DNA of 64,000 nucleotides, from positions 62,001-126,000 of the forward strand of contig NZ_JALJRZ010000010.1 of assembly GCF_024519435.1 (NCBI RefSeq). The letters run 5' to 3'. The notes under the pieces are model-generated. The model was given only the letters and a program-made list of their open reading frames with translations, was not told the DNA's origin and ran no database searches. The DNA is from Terrabacter sp. Ter38. GTDB taxonomy: Bacteria > Actinomycetota > Actinomycetes > Actinomycetales > Dermatophilaceae. Position numbers and translations under genes: made by a program. Positions 33,968-43,897 of this stretch are shown piece after piece (position 1 is the first letter of the stretch; each line of letters starts with the position of its first letter).

Positions 33968-35955
33968 GCTCTTCCGCTCGGCGTCTCCTCACCGGCCTCG
34001 CCGCCGTCGCCTTCGGCCTCGTCGTCCTGCCTGCTGGCGCAGCCAGGGCCGACGACGTCTCGGTCGGCCTCAGCAACGTCAAGGCGACCTCGTCCGGTTC
34101 GGACTCGACCGTCACCGGCGTCATCACGCTGCGCAGCAAGGAGGACGTGCAGCTCGACCCCAAGACGCTCAAGCTCAAGGTCGACGACGAGCCGTTCCCC
34201 GCGACCGTCAAGCAGGCCGCCAAGCTGGACCGCCGCGCGATGCTCGTCATCGACACGAGCGGCTCGATGGGCGCCCAAGGCATGTCGACGGTCCGCAAGG
34301 CGTCCGCGACGTACCTCAAGACGGTACCGGCTGACGTGAAGGTCGGCGTCGCCTCCTTCGCCAACACCGCGGGCGTCGACCTCGCGCCGACCGTCGACCG
34401 CGCCGCAGCCCAGCGCGTCATCGACGGCCTCGACTCGCGCGGTGACACGAGCCTGTATGCCGCCATGCAGAGCGCCGCTGCCGCGCTGAGCGGGACGGGC
34501 GATCGCAGCATCGTGCTCCTCAGCGACGGTGCCGACACCGTGGCCGACAACAAGGCTCTCGCCCTGACCAACGCCGTCGCGAAGCTCAAGGCCGGCGGCA
34601 TCCGCGTCGACGTCGTGCGTTTCAACACGAACGACCCCGAGGCGACGAAGGCACTTCAGGCGTTTGCCGACACCAACGGTGGGACCGTCGTCGCGGCAGA
34701 CAACACTGCCGGTGTCAGCGCGGCATTCGCAGCGTCGGCGCAGGCGCTTGACCGTCAGGTCCAGTTCTCCTCTGCGATCCCCAAGCCGCTCAACGGTCCC
34801 CACCGGTACGAGATCTCCGGTGTCGCCGGCAGCACCCCGTTCGGTTTTGCCCGGGACGTGACCTTCACGGCGCCGGCTACAGCAGCGAAGCCCGCGGGTG
34901 GGTCGACGCCGGCACCGGTCGCGGCGCTGGAGCCCCAGGCCGCGGGCGTCAGCCTGGGCCCGGTGCCCATCACGGACCGCACGCCTCTCATCGCCGGCGG
35001 ACTGCTCGCACTGGCCCTCTTCGTCGTGCTCTCGACGTCGCTCATGCCGACGCTCCAGACCAAGCGCGAGCGCCGCGTCGCCTCGATCGACTCCTACGTC
35101 GTCGGGGACGCCGTGACGCTCTCCCGCCAGGAGATGAAGGCGGCGCAGAGCACCATCACCGCGCAGCTGCTCGACATGGGCGACCGCGTCATGAAGGACC
35201 GCAAGGCGACGAGCAAGACGATGGCCCTCATCGAGCGAGCCGACCTGCCCTTCCGGGCGGGGGAGTGGCTCATTCTCCGCCTGGTTGCGGTCATCGTGGG
35301 CGCGGCAGTCGGCCTGGTCCTCGGTGGGCAGGCCAAGCTCGTCGGGCTCATCTTCGGCGTCGTCCTGGGCGTCATCATCATGCCCGTGGGCCTGCGCTAC
35401 GCGGCCTCACGCCGGGCCCGCAAGTTCGAGGCACAGCTGCCCCAGATCCTGCTCCTCATCTCGACGAGCCTCCGCAGTGGTTTCGGACTGCCCCAGGCCC
35501 TCGACGCCGTGGCCCGGGATGCCGCCGAACCTGCTGGCAAGGAGTTCAGCCGAGCCTTGGCAGAGACGCGCATCGGTACCGACATCTCGGATGCCCTCGA
35601 GCGAGTGGCGGACCGCATGGAAAGCACGTCGATGCACTGGACCGTCATGGCGATCCGCATCCAGCGCGAAGTGGGTGGCAACCTCGCCGACACGCTCCGG
35701 ACCACGGCCGGCACGCTCCGCGAGCGCGAGTCGCTGCACCGGCAGGTCGCGGCCCTCTCCGCCGAGGGACGGCTCTCGGCCTACATCCTCGTGGCGCTGC
35801 CGATCTTCATCTTCATCTACATGACGAAGGTCAACTACGAGTACGTCAGTCTGCTGTGGACGACGACGGTGGGCATGTTCATGTGTGTGGGTGGACTCAT
35901 CTCGCTCGGTGTCGGCATCGTCTGGATGCGGCAAGTCGTGAAGATCGAGGTGTGA
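33964..35955 (+). CDS. TadB platform protein fused to an extracytoplasmic VWA domain
   Basis: 663 residues, about twice the size of ordinary TadB. A signal peptide (RRLLTGLAAVAFGLVVLPAGAARA) leads to a von Willebrand A domain (about 85-265) with a complete metal site: D97-T-S99-G-S101, Thr162 in GDTSLY, Asp188 in LLSDGAD. After a linker comes a membrane helix (about 343-362), a short cytoplasmic part, and then the TadB/GspF domain (about 440-640) with LPQILLLISTSLRSGFGLPQAL and IQREVGGNLADTLRTTAGTLRERE between membrane helices. The VWA part would face outside while TadB sits under the fibre base. GTG 33964 overlaps the cpaF stop. Reading the VWA as an adhesin or sensor linked to the motor is inference. 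Confidence 0.9.
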   Translation: MSSSARRLLTGLAAVAFGLVVLPAGAARADDVSVGLSNVKATSSGSDSTVTGVITLRSKEDVQLDPKTLKLKVDDEPFPATVKQAAKLDRRAMLVIDTSGSMGAQGMSTVRKASATYLKTVPADVKVGVASFANTAGVDLAPTVDRAAAQRVIDGLDSRGDTSLYAAMQSAAAALSGTGDRSIVLLSDGADTVADNKALALTNAVAKLKAGGIRVDVVRFNTNDPEATKALQAFADTNGGTVVAADNTAGVSAAFAASAQALDRQVQFSSAIPKPLNGPHRYEISGVAGSTPFGFARDVTFTAPATAAKPAGGSTPAPVAALEPQAAGVSLGPVPITDRTPLIAGGLLALALFVVLSTSLMPTLQTKRERRVASIDSYVVGDAVTLSRQEMKAAQSTITAQLLDMGDRVMKDRKATSKTMALIERADLPFRAGEWLILRLVAVIVGAAVGLVLGGQAKLVGLIFGVVLGVIIMPVGLRYAASRRARKFEAQLPQILLLISTSLRSGFGLPQALDAVARDAAEPAGKEFSRALAETRIGTDISDALERVADRMESTSMHWTVMAIRIQREVGGNLADTLRTTAGTLRERESLHRQVAALSAEGRLSAYILVALPIFIFIYMTKVNYEYVSLLWTTTVGMFMCVGGLISLGVGIVWMRQVVKIEV

Positions 35956-35956
35956 T

Positions 35957-36877
35957 GTGAACCTGAACCCCGTCTACGTCGCCGCAGGCCTCATGGCCAT
36001 CGGAGTCCTCGTGGCCGTGCTGAGCCTCAGCTTCAGTGGCGGAGAACCCCGTGGCGTGGCCAAGTCCCTCATGCTCATCGACGCCTCGGTCGACCGTCGT
36101 GAGGTCGTCACGACCGACCTGGCGGCCAAGGACCGGCTGGTGGCACCCATCCTCGAGCGCACGAAGGGCCTGGCCCGAGCGCTGTCGCCCGGAGGTGCTG
36201 ACGACCGTTACACGAAGCTTCTCGACCAGGCCGGCAACCCCGCGGGCTGGACCGTAGAGCGCATCCTCGGCCTCAAGGGCGCCGCCCTCCTGATCGGTAT
36301 CGTCCTCGGGGCCTTCTACGGCAAGTTCCAGCTGCCCAATGCCCTCCTTTTCGCCGTGATCGGCGGTGCCGCTCTCTTCTTCCTCCCCGACCTGCTCATG
36401 AAGAATGTCGCCCTGCGCAGGCAGGAGGAGACGAGCAAGAGCCTGGCCGACGCTCTCGACATGCTCAGCGTGTGCGTCGAGGCCGGTCAGGGCTTCGACT
36501 CGGCGCTGCTCCAGGTGGCCCGCAACGTCAAGGGCCCCATCTCCGGAGAGTTCGCCCGCGTCCTGTCCGAGATCCAGATCGGCAAGTCGCGCGGCGAGGC
36601 CTTCAGCTCCATGGGCGACCGCGTCACGCTGCCCGAGGTGAAGAACTTCATCACCGCCCTGGTCCAGGCCGACCGTCTCGGTCTGCCCATCGCGGGGGTC
36701 CTGCGCGAGCAGACCGTCAACATGCGCCTCGTCCGTCGCCAGAAGGCTGAGGAGAAGGCCCAGAAGGTCACCATCAAGATCCTCTTCCCGCTGATGTTCT
36801 GCATCCTGCCGGCGCTCTTCATCGTCATCATCGGCCCGGGCGGCATCCGCATGATGCAGGCCTTCAGCGGCGGCTGA
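35957..36877 (+). CDS. tadC: TadC platform protein
   Basis: 306 residues. An N-terminal helix (VYVAAGLMAIGVLVAVLSLSF), a pair of helices (LKGAALLIGIVLGAFYG, ALLFAVIGGAALFFLPDLLM), the GspF-like cytoplasmic domain (LADALDMLSVCVEAGQGFDSALLQVARNV ... LPEVKNFITALVQADRLGLPIAGVLREQ) and a final helix (ILFPLMFCILPALFIVIIGPG) make a normal TadC. It pairs with TadB to form the membrane platform. GTG 35957 lies one base after the TadB stop. Confidence 0.92.
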   Translation: MNLNPVYVAAGLMAIGVLVAVLSLSFSGGEPRGVAKSLMLIDASVDRREVVTTDLAAKDRLVAPILERTKGLARALSPGGADDRYTKLLDQAGNPAGWTVERILGLKGAALLIGIVLGAFYGKFQLPNALLFAVIGGAALFFLPDLLMKNVALRRQEETSKSLADALDMLSVCVEAGQGFDSALLQVARNVKGPISGEFARVLSEIQIGKSRGEAFSSMGDRVTLPEVKNFITALVQADRLGLPIAGVLREQTVNMRLVRRQKAEEKAQKVTIKILFPLMFCILPALFIVIIGPGGIRMMQAFSGG

Positions 36878-36885
36878 TCGACACC

Positions 36886-38316
36886 GTGGCCGTCGTCACG
36901 GACTCGAAGGCGGGTGCGGCCCAACACCTCGGGTCGAGCTCGCCGTCGGGACGGCTCGGATGGGTCCTGCCGTCCCTGGTCCTGGCTCTCTTCGCCCTCA
37001 AGCCTCTCGGGCCGGTCAAGGACCCTGACGCGTACTGGCACGTCGTTGCGGGCGAGCACCTCGTGCAGACAGGGCAGTTCGTCCTCGACGACCCCTTCGG
37101 AGCTGCGGCCGACAAGGTGTGGATCCTCAACCAGTGGGTGCCGGAGGTGCTCATGCACTGGGTGCACGCGGCATACGGCCTCCCTGGTGTGGCGTGGCTG
37201 CTCTGCCTCGGCTCGTTGCTCGTCGGCGTCGCTGTGTACGCCGCGTGCGGGCGTCGTTCGTCAGCCCTCGTCTCGGCCGTCGTTCTGGCGGTGACCTTCG
37301 TCGCCCTGAGCGGGAGCCTCTCGCCCCGACCCCAGCTCGTCACGTTCGCTCTGGCCGCGGCCACGACGAGCACGTGGATCCTGACCCGCGAGGACGGACG
37401 TGCCCGGTGGTGGCTCGTGCCGCTCACGTGGCTCTGGGCGTGCAGCCACGGCATGTGGTTCATCGGCCCCGTCCTCGGTGGAGTTGTCGTGCTCGGGATG
37501 TTCCTCGAGCGACGCCTTTCGCTCGGCGAGGCGGCGCGGCTCGCCGTGGTGCCGGCGCTCTCGGTCGGCGTCGCGGCTCTGACGCCCGTGGGGCCGCGAC
37601 TCTTCACCTCGCCGTTCCAGGTGGGTGGTGTGACCGGGATGATCAGCGAGTGGCAGCCACCACACCTGACTGACCCGGGCCTCGCCGCCGCGCTGCTGCT
37701 CGTGGTCGTGGTGGTCGTCGACCAGGTCGTGCGGCGCAGCGAGGAGTGGACGATCGCGCTCCTCACCGTCGTCGCCCTGCTGCTCGCCGTGACGTGGTCG
37801 CGCACCACAGGGCTGGCCGCAGTTGTCCTGGCGCCCTTGGCAGCCATGGCGATCCAGCGGGTGACCCGACAGGCGGTCCCCGACGTCCCGCGCCGTGAGC
37901 GGGTCGCGGTGCTGGTCTCGGGAGTCGCGAGCCTCGTGCTGGCGGGCCTCGTCGCTCCCGCGGCCGCGGCCTCGCCGGGGATCGGACCGAATGGGCTGGA
38001 CGCCGCACTCGACCGGCTCCCGGCCGGCACGGTCGTCTGCAACGACCAGACGGACGGCGGGTGGCTCATGCTCCGGCATCCCGGCCTGCGTCCCACCATG
38101 GACACGCGGGTCGAGCTCTACACCGTCGAGCGCATCAGGGCCTATCTCGTCTTCGTCGCCGGGGAGCCCGGCTGGCAGGACTACGCCGTGCAGGTCGGCT
38201 GCACGTATGCCGCGTTGCCGGCAGATGCTCCCGTCGTGGCCGCGATGCGGGCCGCCGGGCAGTGGACGATGGTGGAGCAGAGCGGTGGCTATCTCGTGCT
38301 CGAACTGACGCACTAG
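36886..38316 (+). CDS. GT-C-like polytopic membrane protein at the end of the Tad operon
   Basis: 476 residues, about ten to eleven membrane helices and a soluble C-terminal part of about 100 residues (LDRLPAGTVVCNDQTDGGWLMLRHPGLRPTMDTRVELY). The first loop KDPDAYWHVVAGEHLVQTGQFVLDDPF has the acidic and aromatic residues expected of GT-C donors sites. Later segments RPQLVTF, LWACSHGMWFIG and ISEWQPPHLTDPGLA match the protein at 25565-26953, so the two are homologues on opposite sides of the pilus genes. GTG 36886 is eight bases after tadC, so it belongs to the same transcript. Glycosylation of pilus components is the attractive inference; no family name is certain. Confidence 0.75.
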   Translation: MAVVTDSKAGAAQHLGSSSPSGRLGWVLPSLVLALFALKPLGPVKDPDAYWHVVAGEHLVQTGQFVLDDPFGAAADKVWILNQWVPEVLMHWVHAAYGLPGVAWLLCLGSLLVGVAVYAACGRRSSALVSAVVLAVTFVALSGSLSPRPQLVTFALAAATTSTWILTREDGRARWWLVPLTWLWACSHGMWFIGPVLGGVVVLGMFLERRLSLGEAARLAVVPALSVGVAALTPVGPRLFTSPFQVGGVTGMISEWQPPHLTDPGLAAALLLVVVVVVDQVVRRSEEWTIALLTVVALLLAVTWSRTTGLAAVVLAPLAAMAIQRVTRQAVPDVPRRERVAVLVSGVASLVLAGLVAPAAAASPGIGPNGLDAALDRLPAGTVVCNDQTDGGWLMLRHPGLRPTMDTRVELYTVERIRAYLVFVAGEPGWQDYAVQVGCTYAALPADAPVVAAMRAAGQWTMVEQSGGYLVLELTH

Positions 38317-38360
38317 CGGGGCCTGCAGGTGGGCGGCAGGCGTGGCGCGCCTACGGCCGC

Positions 38361-39272
38361 CTACGGCTCGCCTCCTGGGACCTCCGCCCTCATGGGACGC
38401 GCTGCAACGGCGTCATCGGGCCTGGCCGCATCGTCCAGCCGTTCTCGAGGTGGCGAGAGGAGTCGAGGTACCGCCGCCAAAATCGTCAGGGATGGGGCAC
38501 CTACGAACACCGGTGTTGCCACCAGAAGAGCCACGGGCATCGGCCAACGCTGCCCCTTTCGAGCCGCCAGGAGCACGATCGCGACAGCGAGTGCCGTCCG
38601 GACGACAAGAGCCGTCGCGCTGCCTCCAGCGTTCATGGCAAGGAACCTGATCCACTCCACCCAGGCCTCCGGGTCCAGCAGTGCCGATACGCCGACCACC
38701 AGACCGGTGGATCCGATGGCCACAGCGAACCGGTGCCACTCCCGTCGTGCTGCGAACCAGAGTGTTCCTACGCCGAAGACAGGCTTCGTCAGGAACATGG
38801 CGGACCACAGCCATGGTTGTGTGAAGCTCACGACCAGGGCCACTCCGAGGAAGCCCAGCACGTTGCCGATGACGATCTCGGGTGCGCACCACAGAACGAG
38901 AGGCAGCGCCCACTTCCAGCCCAAGGGACGCAGAAGCCAGACGAAGGCGGCGGTCTCGGCGGCCATCCACACCGTGAGGAAGCTCGGCCACGGAAGCAAG
39001 GTCAGGGGGTGGACGACTTGGGCGAAGACGGGCGAGTAGAGGAACGCGTCATTGCGATTCGGCGCGATCTCATACGGGACGTACCACGACTGGCCTGTGA
39101 GCCAATAGGCATGGGCGTCACCGCCGAGTCTGCCGCGAGCCACGTAGTAGGACACGGTCACGTACACCAGATACGCGCCGGCCAACCAGAGCATGGCGAT
39201 GACCGGCTTCTCGACTGCCTTGGGTAACCCAGCTCGTTGGGCACCTGGGCGGCCTCTCGAGGACGTGACCAC
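38361..39272 (-). CDS. GT87/DUF2029-like membrane mannosyltransferase
   Basis: 303 residues, about eight hydrophobic segments. The first loop, GGDAHAYWLTGQSWYVPYEIAPNRNDAFLYSPVFAQVVHPLTLLPWPSF, has the GT87 order (G-x-D-x-x-x-Y...F-x-YSP-x-A...P-x-x-LP). It is shorter than usual (about 390). It converges on the Tad-linked GT-C gene, so each side of the Tad operon carries one GT87-type and one GT-C-type gene. Base composition is visibly AT-richer than neighbours. GTG 39272 is the annotated start; the N-terminus is uncertain. Confidence 0.75.
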   Translation of the reverse strand: MVTSSRGRPGAQRAGLPKAVEKPVIAMLWLAGAYLVYVTVSYYVARGRLGGDAHAYWLTGQSWYVPYEIAPNRNDAFLYSPVFAQVVHPLTLLPWPSFLTVWMAAETAAFVWLLRPLGWKWALPLVLWCAPEIVIGNVLGFLGVALVVSFTQPWLWSAMFLTKPVFGVGTLWFAARREWHRFAVAIGSTGLVVGVSALLDPEAWVEWIRFLAMNAGGSATALVVRTALAVAIVLLAARKGQRWPMPVALLVATPVFVGAPSLTILAAVPRLLSPPRERLDDAARPDDAVAARPMRAEVPGGEP

Positions 39273-39384
39273 CTATCGACTCGGCTCCATGGCGACCATT
39301 CTGCGCGAATCCCGGACTCACCGAAGCGGAACGCCATCAGACCTCTGCAACATCGGCCCCGCGCACCGATCGTTCGCGTCCCCC

Positions 39385-40122
39385 TCAGTAGCGGAGATGG
39401 CGAAGGTAGCGCTCCGGCGCTTCGAGGAAGCGGCGGTGGTGGTCGACTACGTCGAGGTCGTCCCAGGCCCGCTCGTGGATGCCGTCCTCGTCGAACTCGA
39501 GGATCAGCGCACCGGGCAGGCTCGCCACGACCGGCGAGTGGGTCGCGATGAGCACCTGCACGCCGGGTATGGCCACGAGCTGGATGAGGGCCCCGAGCAG
39601 GGCGAGCTGCGCGTGGAAGGACAGTCCGGCCTCGGGCTCGTCCATGACGAAGAAGCCCTCACCGGTGAAGCGGTCGGAGTTGAGCATCGCGAGGAAGGAC
39701 TCGCCGTGACTCAGTTCGTGGAAGCGCGGCTCTGGGCGACGCGACGGGTTGTCCTCGAGGTAGGTGAACAGGCCGTGCATCGTCTCGGCGCGCAGGAAGT
39801 AGCCCCACCGCGACGCTCCCGCGCCCCGCTCCAGCGAGATCGACTGTGACAGAGACGACTCTGTCGGACGCGTGGCATGCAGGGCGCCCGTCGAGCCGCC
39901 CTCGGGGGCGAGACCGTACGCCACCGCGACCGCCTCGACGAACGTTGACTTCCCGGTGCCGTTCTCCCCGACGACGATCGTCGCCTGTGCGAGGTCGAGA
40001 CCTTGGCCGAGGACGTGCGCGACCGGGGCGAGGGTCGCCGGCCACTGGTTGGCGGTGAGCGTGGCGTCGGTCGACCGTCGCACGCGCCGCACCGGCAGTG
40101 GTGCGGTCCAGTCGTCCCCCAT
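39385..40122 (-). CDS. AAA/ABC-type ATPase (OLD/RecF-like, stand-alone)
   Basis: 245 residues, a single nucleotide-binding domain: Walker A VVGENGTGKST, ABC-signature-like HELSHGESFLAML, Walker B GFFVMDEPEAGLSFHAQ, and switch histidine IATHSPVVASLPGA. This is the AAA_21/AAA_23 group of stand-alone ATPases related to RecF/SMC; no nuclease domain or transporter partner is adjacent. It is likely cytoplasmic and unlinked to the LuxR gene, from which it is separated by a gap holding the extended GGCATAC motif. The role is unknown. Confidence 0.85.
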   Translation of the reverse strand: MGDDWTAPLPVRRVRRSTDATLTANQWPATLAPVAHVLGQGLDLAQATIVVGENGTGKSTFVEAVAVAYGLAPEGGSTGALHATRPTESSLSQSISLERGAGASRWGYFLRAETMHGLFTYLEDNPSRRPEPRFHELSHGESFLAMLNSDRFTGEGFFVMDEPEAGLSFHAQLALLGALIQLVAIPGVQVLIATHSPVVASLPGALILEFDEDGIHERAWDDLDVVDHHRRFLEAPERYLRHLRY

Positions 40123-40182
40123 GGGCCGACCCTACGAGAAGGTCGGGGCGCGCGGGCCGGAGCGGACGGCATACGCCATCGC

Positions 40183-40989
40183 TCAGCCGTGGTCCTGCTG
40201 GGCCGCCCACCATGCTGCCGCGGAGGCCCTGCCGCGCCGACCCGACTGCTCGTAGACGGAGCTGAGGTGCTTGCGCACCGTGCGCTCCGTGATGCCGAGC
40301 CGCCGGGCGATGCGCAGGTTGGTCCACCCGGCGGCAGCGAGACTGAGCACCTCTGCCTCGCGCTGGGTGGGGCGGTACGCGGCGCACAGGGCAGCGACCG
40401 GCACGAGGTCCTGACTGAGTGAGCCGCAGGACCGCGCCGCCCCGTCGACGCTGAGCACCGCGATGGTCTCGTCGAGCGCGGCCCGGAAGGCCAGGGCCGC
40501 CGCCACGGGTCGCTGGATCACCTCGAGCAGGTGGAGGTCCTCCGTGCTGAAGTCGACGGTGCCGCGGTGCGCGCCGAGGAAGACGACGTCGGTCGCCGAG
40601 CAGTGGAGCAGGACCGCCACCGGATATCGCCCGCCCACGTGCCCGTGCATTCGCTCGTAGACGTCCGTGTGCCAGAAGTCCCGGATCGTGACGAGGTCGC
40701 TGACGCGGACCGCGCCGGAGGTCGACAGGACCGGGATCGCCGGGTGCTGGTCGGCGACCTCAGCGGCCAGACGTCCCATCGCAGGCGTGACGGGGGCCGA
40801 TCCGGCGACATCGACCGACACGTCGATGCCCCCTCCGGTCCGACGGAGGCGGGTGAGCCCCACGCCGGTGTCGGCTCGGAGCACCTCGACGACGGCGGCC
40901 AGCCACGGGAACAGGGGCTCACCGCGCGCCGCGGCCACGGCCAGGTCTCGCGCCACGCTCGCGGCTGCCACCCGTCGACTGAGCACCAC
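40183..40989 (-). CDS. LuxR-family transcriptional regulator with GAF-like sensor half
   Basis: 268 residues. The C-terminal LuxR helix-turn-helix is clear: PTQREAEVLSLAAAGWTNLRIARRLGITERTVRKHLSSVYEQSG. The N-terminal ~190 residues look like a GAF/PAS-type input domain (VAVLLHCSATDVVFLGAHRGTVDFSTEDLHLLEVIQRPVAAALAFRAAL), with no receiver aspartate pattern, so it is not a standard response regulator. GTG 40989 is used. There is no obvious target operon next to it. Confidence 0.87.
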   Translation of the reverse strand: MVLSRRVAAASVARDLAVAAARGEPLFPWLAAVVEVLRADTGVGLTRLRRTGGGIDVSVDVAGSAPVTPAMGRLAAEVADQHPAIPVLSTSGAVRVSDLVTIRDFWHTDVYERMHGHVGGRYPVAVLLHCSATDVVFLGAHRGTVDFSTEDLHLLEVIQRPVAAALAFRAALDETIAVLSVDGAARSCGSLSQDLVPVAALCAAYRPTQREAEVLSLAAAGWTNLRIARRLGITERTVRKHLSSVYEQSGRRGRASAAAWWAAQQDHG

Positions 40990-41323
40990 GTCTCCTCCTC
41001 CAACGAAGGCGGTCGCCGCCGCCGTCGGCCGAAGCCCTGCGAAGAGCCGAGCGCGGTCGCCGTCAAGGTGTCTGAAACGACACTCGACGGGGCGCCGCGT
41101 CGGCCTTCAGAATGGCACGACGAGGATGGGGTTGGACGAGTTCGTGACAGGTTCGTCGGCGTCAGGGAGCCGGGGCCTGGCACGAGCTGACGGAACGGCA
41201 GGGTGTGCTGCACAGGGGGGAGCGCACCGTGCGCCGTCGGGACCCCCTTCGATGGGGGGTCCGCTGTCGACGGCCGGACGGTGAGACCTGAGGCCACGAC
41301 GTCGACGAGGCCGCTCGGTGGGG
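40990..41323. other. 334-base gap between luxR-type gene and DEAD-box gene
   Basis: No gene is seen. A hairpin with 8-bp arms (41240-41247 and 41255-41262, GGACCCCC/GGGGGTCC) lies downstream of the minus-strand helicase gene and probably ends its transcript. The remainder should hold the luxR-type promoter, which I cannot place. Confidence 0.45.
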
Positions 41324-43144
<1,821 letters not shown>

Positions 43145-43202
43145 CCCCCGACGGTAGTGCCTCGGAGGGGGTCTGCGACACGCGGCGCCGCCCGGCCGGT
43201 GG

Positions 43203-43859
43203 TCAGGCGGGCAGGGGAAGACGTCGGAGTTCCGGTCGGCGCCGCCGCCGCCCGTGATCGGGGGCGTCGAGCGGCGACCCACTGGTGGTGCGTCGGGGCA
43301 CTCCCTGCGGCCCAGGGATCCCGTCGACGGTCACCCCGGTGATCACCGCGACCATGTTGTCGGCACCGCCTGCGCTCGTGGCGGCGAGCTCGGAGACGTG
43401 GCCCTTGTACGTGTCCGACGAGCTGGCCGGGAGCTTGCAAGCGGACCCGGTGAAGGTGAGCGGGGCCACGGATGCCGCCACCACCGGTGCCGGTGCGGCG
43501 ATCAGCACGGCGCGCGCCTCACCGCGGTGCACCTCCCGGCCGAAGAGCCAGCCGACCGCGGTGAACGCGAGGGCCTCGAGGCCGAGCAGGACGTAGACCG
43601 ACCGGCTCCAGTCCGTCTCGGGCAGCTTGTCGTCGGCGCGGACGAAGGCGAGCAGGACGAACACGACGTAGGCGAACACGATCGCGATGGCGGCCCAGAA
43701 GAGCCAGCGCCAGCTCGCACCGCTCGCGGAGGCACTCGTCGGCGGAGTGGGCGCGGGGGTGGGCGCGGGCGCGGGCCCCGGCGCAGGCGCCGTCGCGGGG
43801 TCCGGCTTGGCCGGCTCGGGCTTCGGGTCCGGCGGATCGGCCTTCGGCTTCGTGGGCAT
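43203..43859 (-). CDS. Two-helix membrane protein at the end of the protease-STAND operon
   Basis: 218 residues. A Pro/Ala/Lys-rich N-terminal tail (about 1-48) precedes two membrane helices (WLFWAAIAIVFAYVVFVLLAFV and VYVLLGLEALAFTAVGWLFG). A loop then carries VLIAAPAPVVAASVAPLTFTGSACKLPASS and an Arg-rich end. No family is recognised. ATG 43859 follows GAGAGGGGA. It lies 38 bases after the STAND gene on the same strand, so it is probably part of that operon, possibly its membrane effector or anchor. That role is inference. Confidence 0.65.
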   Translation of the reverse strand: MPTKPKADPPDPKPEPAKPDPATAPAPGPAPAPTPAPTPPTSASASGASWRWLFWAAIAIVFAYVVFVLLAFVRADDKLPETDWSRSVYVLLGLEALAFTAVGWLFGREVHRGEARAVLIAAPAPVVAASVAPLTFTGSACKLPASSSDTYKGHVSELAATSAGGADNMVAVITGVTVDGIPGPQGVPRRTTSGSPLDAPDHGRRRRRPELRRLPLPA

Positions 43860-43897
43860 GACGTCCCCTCTCGCGTGATGCGGTCGCCCGCCAGCGG

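Noticed and set aside
36886-38316. GT-C-like gene as a Tad prepilin peptidase
   Set aside because: It has no paired aspartates of A24 peptidases and is too large; its motifs match the other GT-C-like protein instead.
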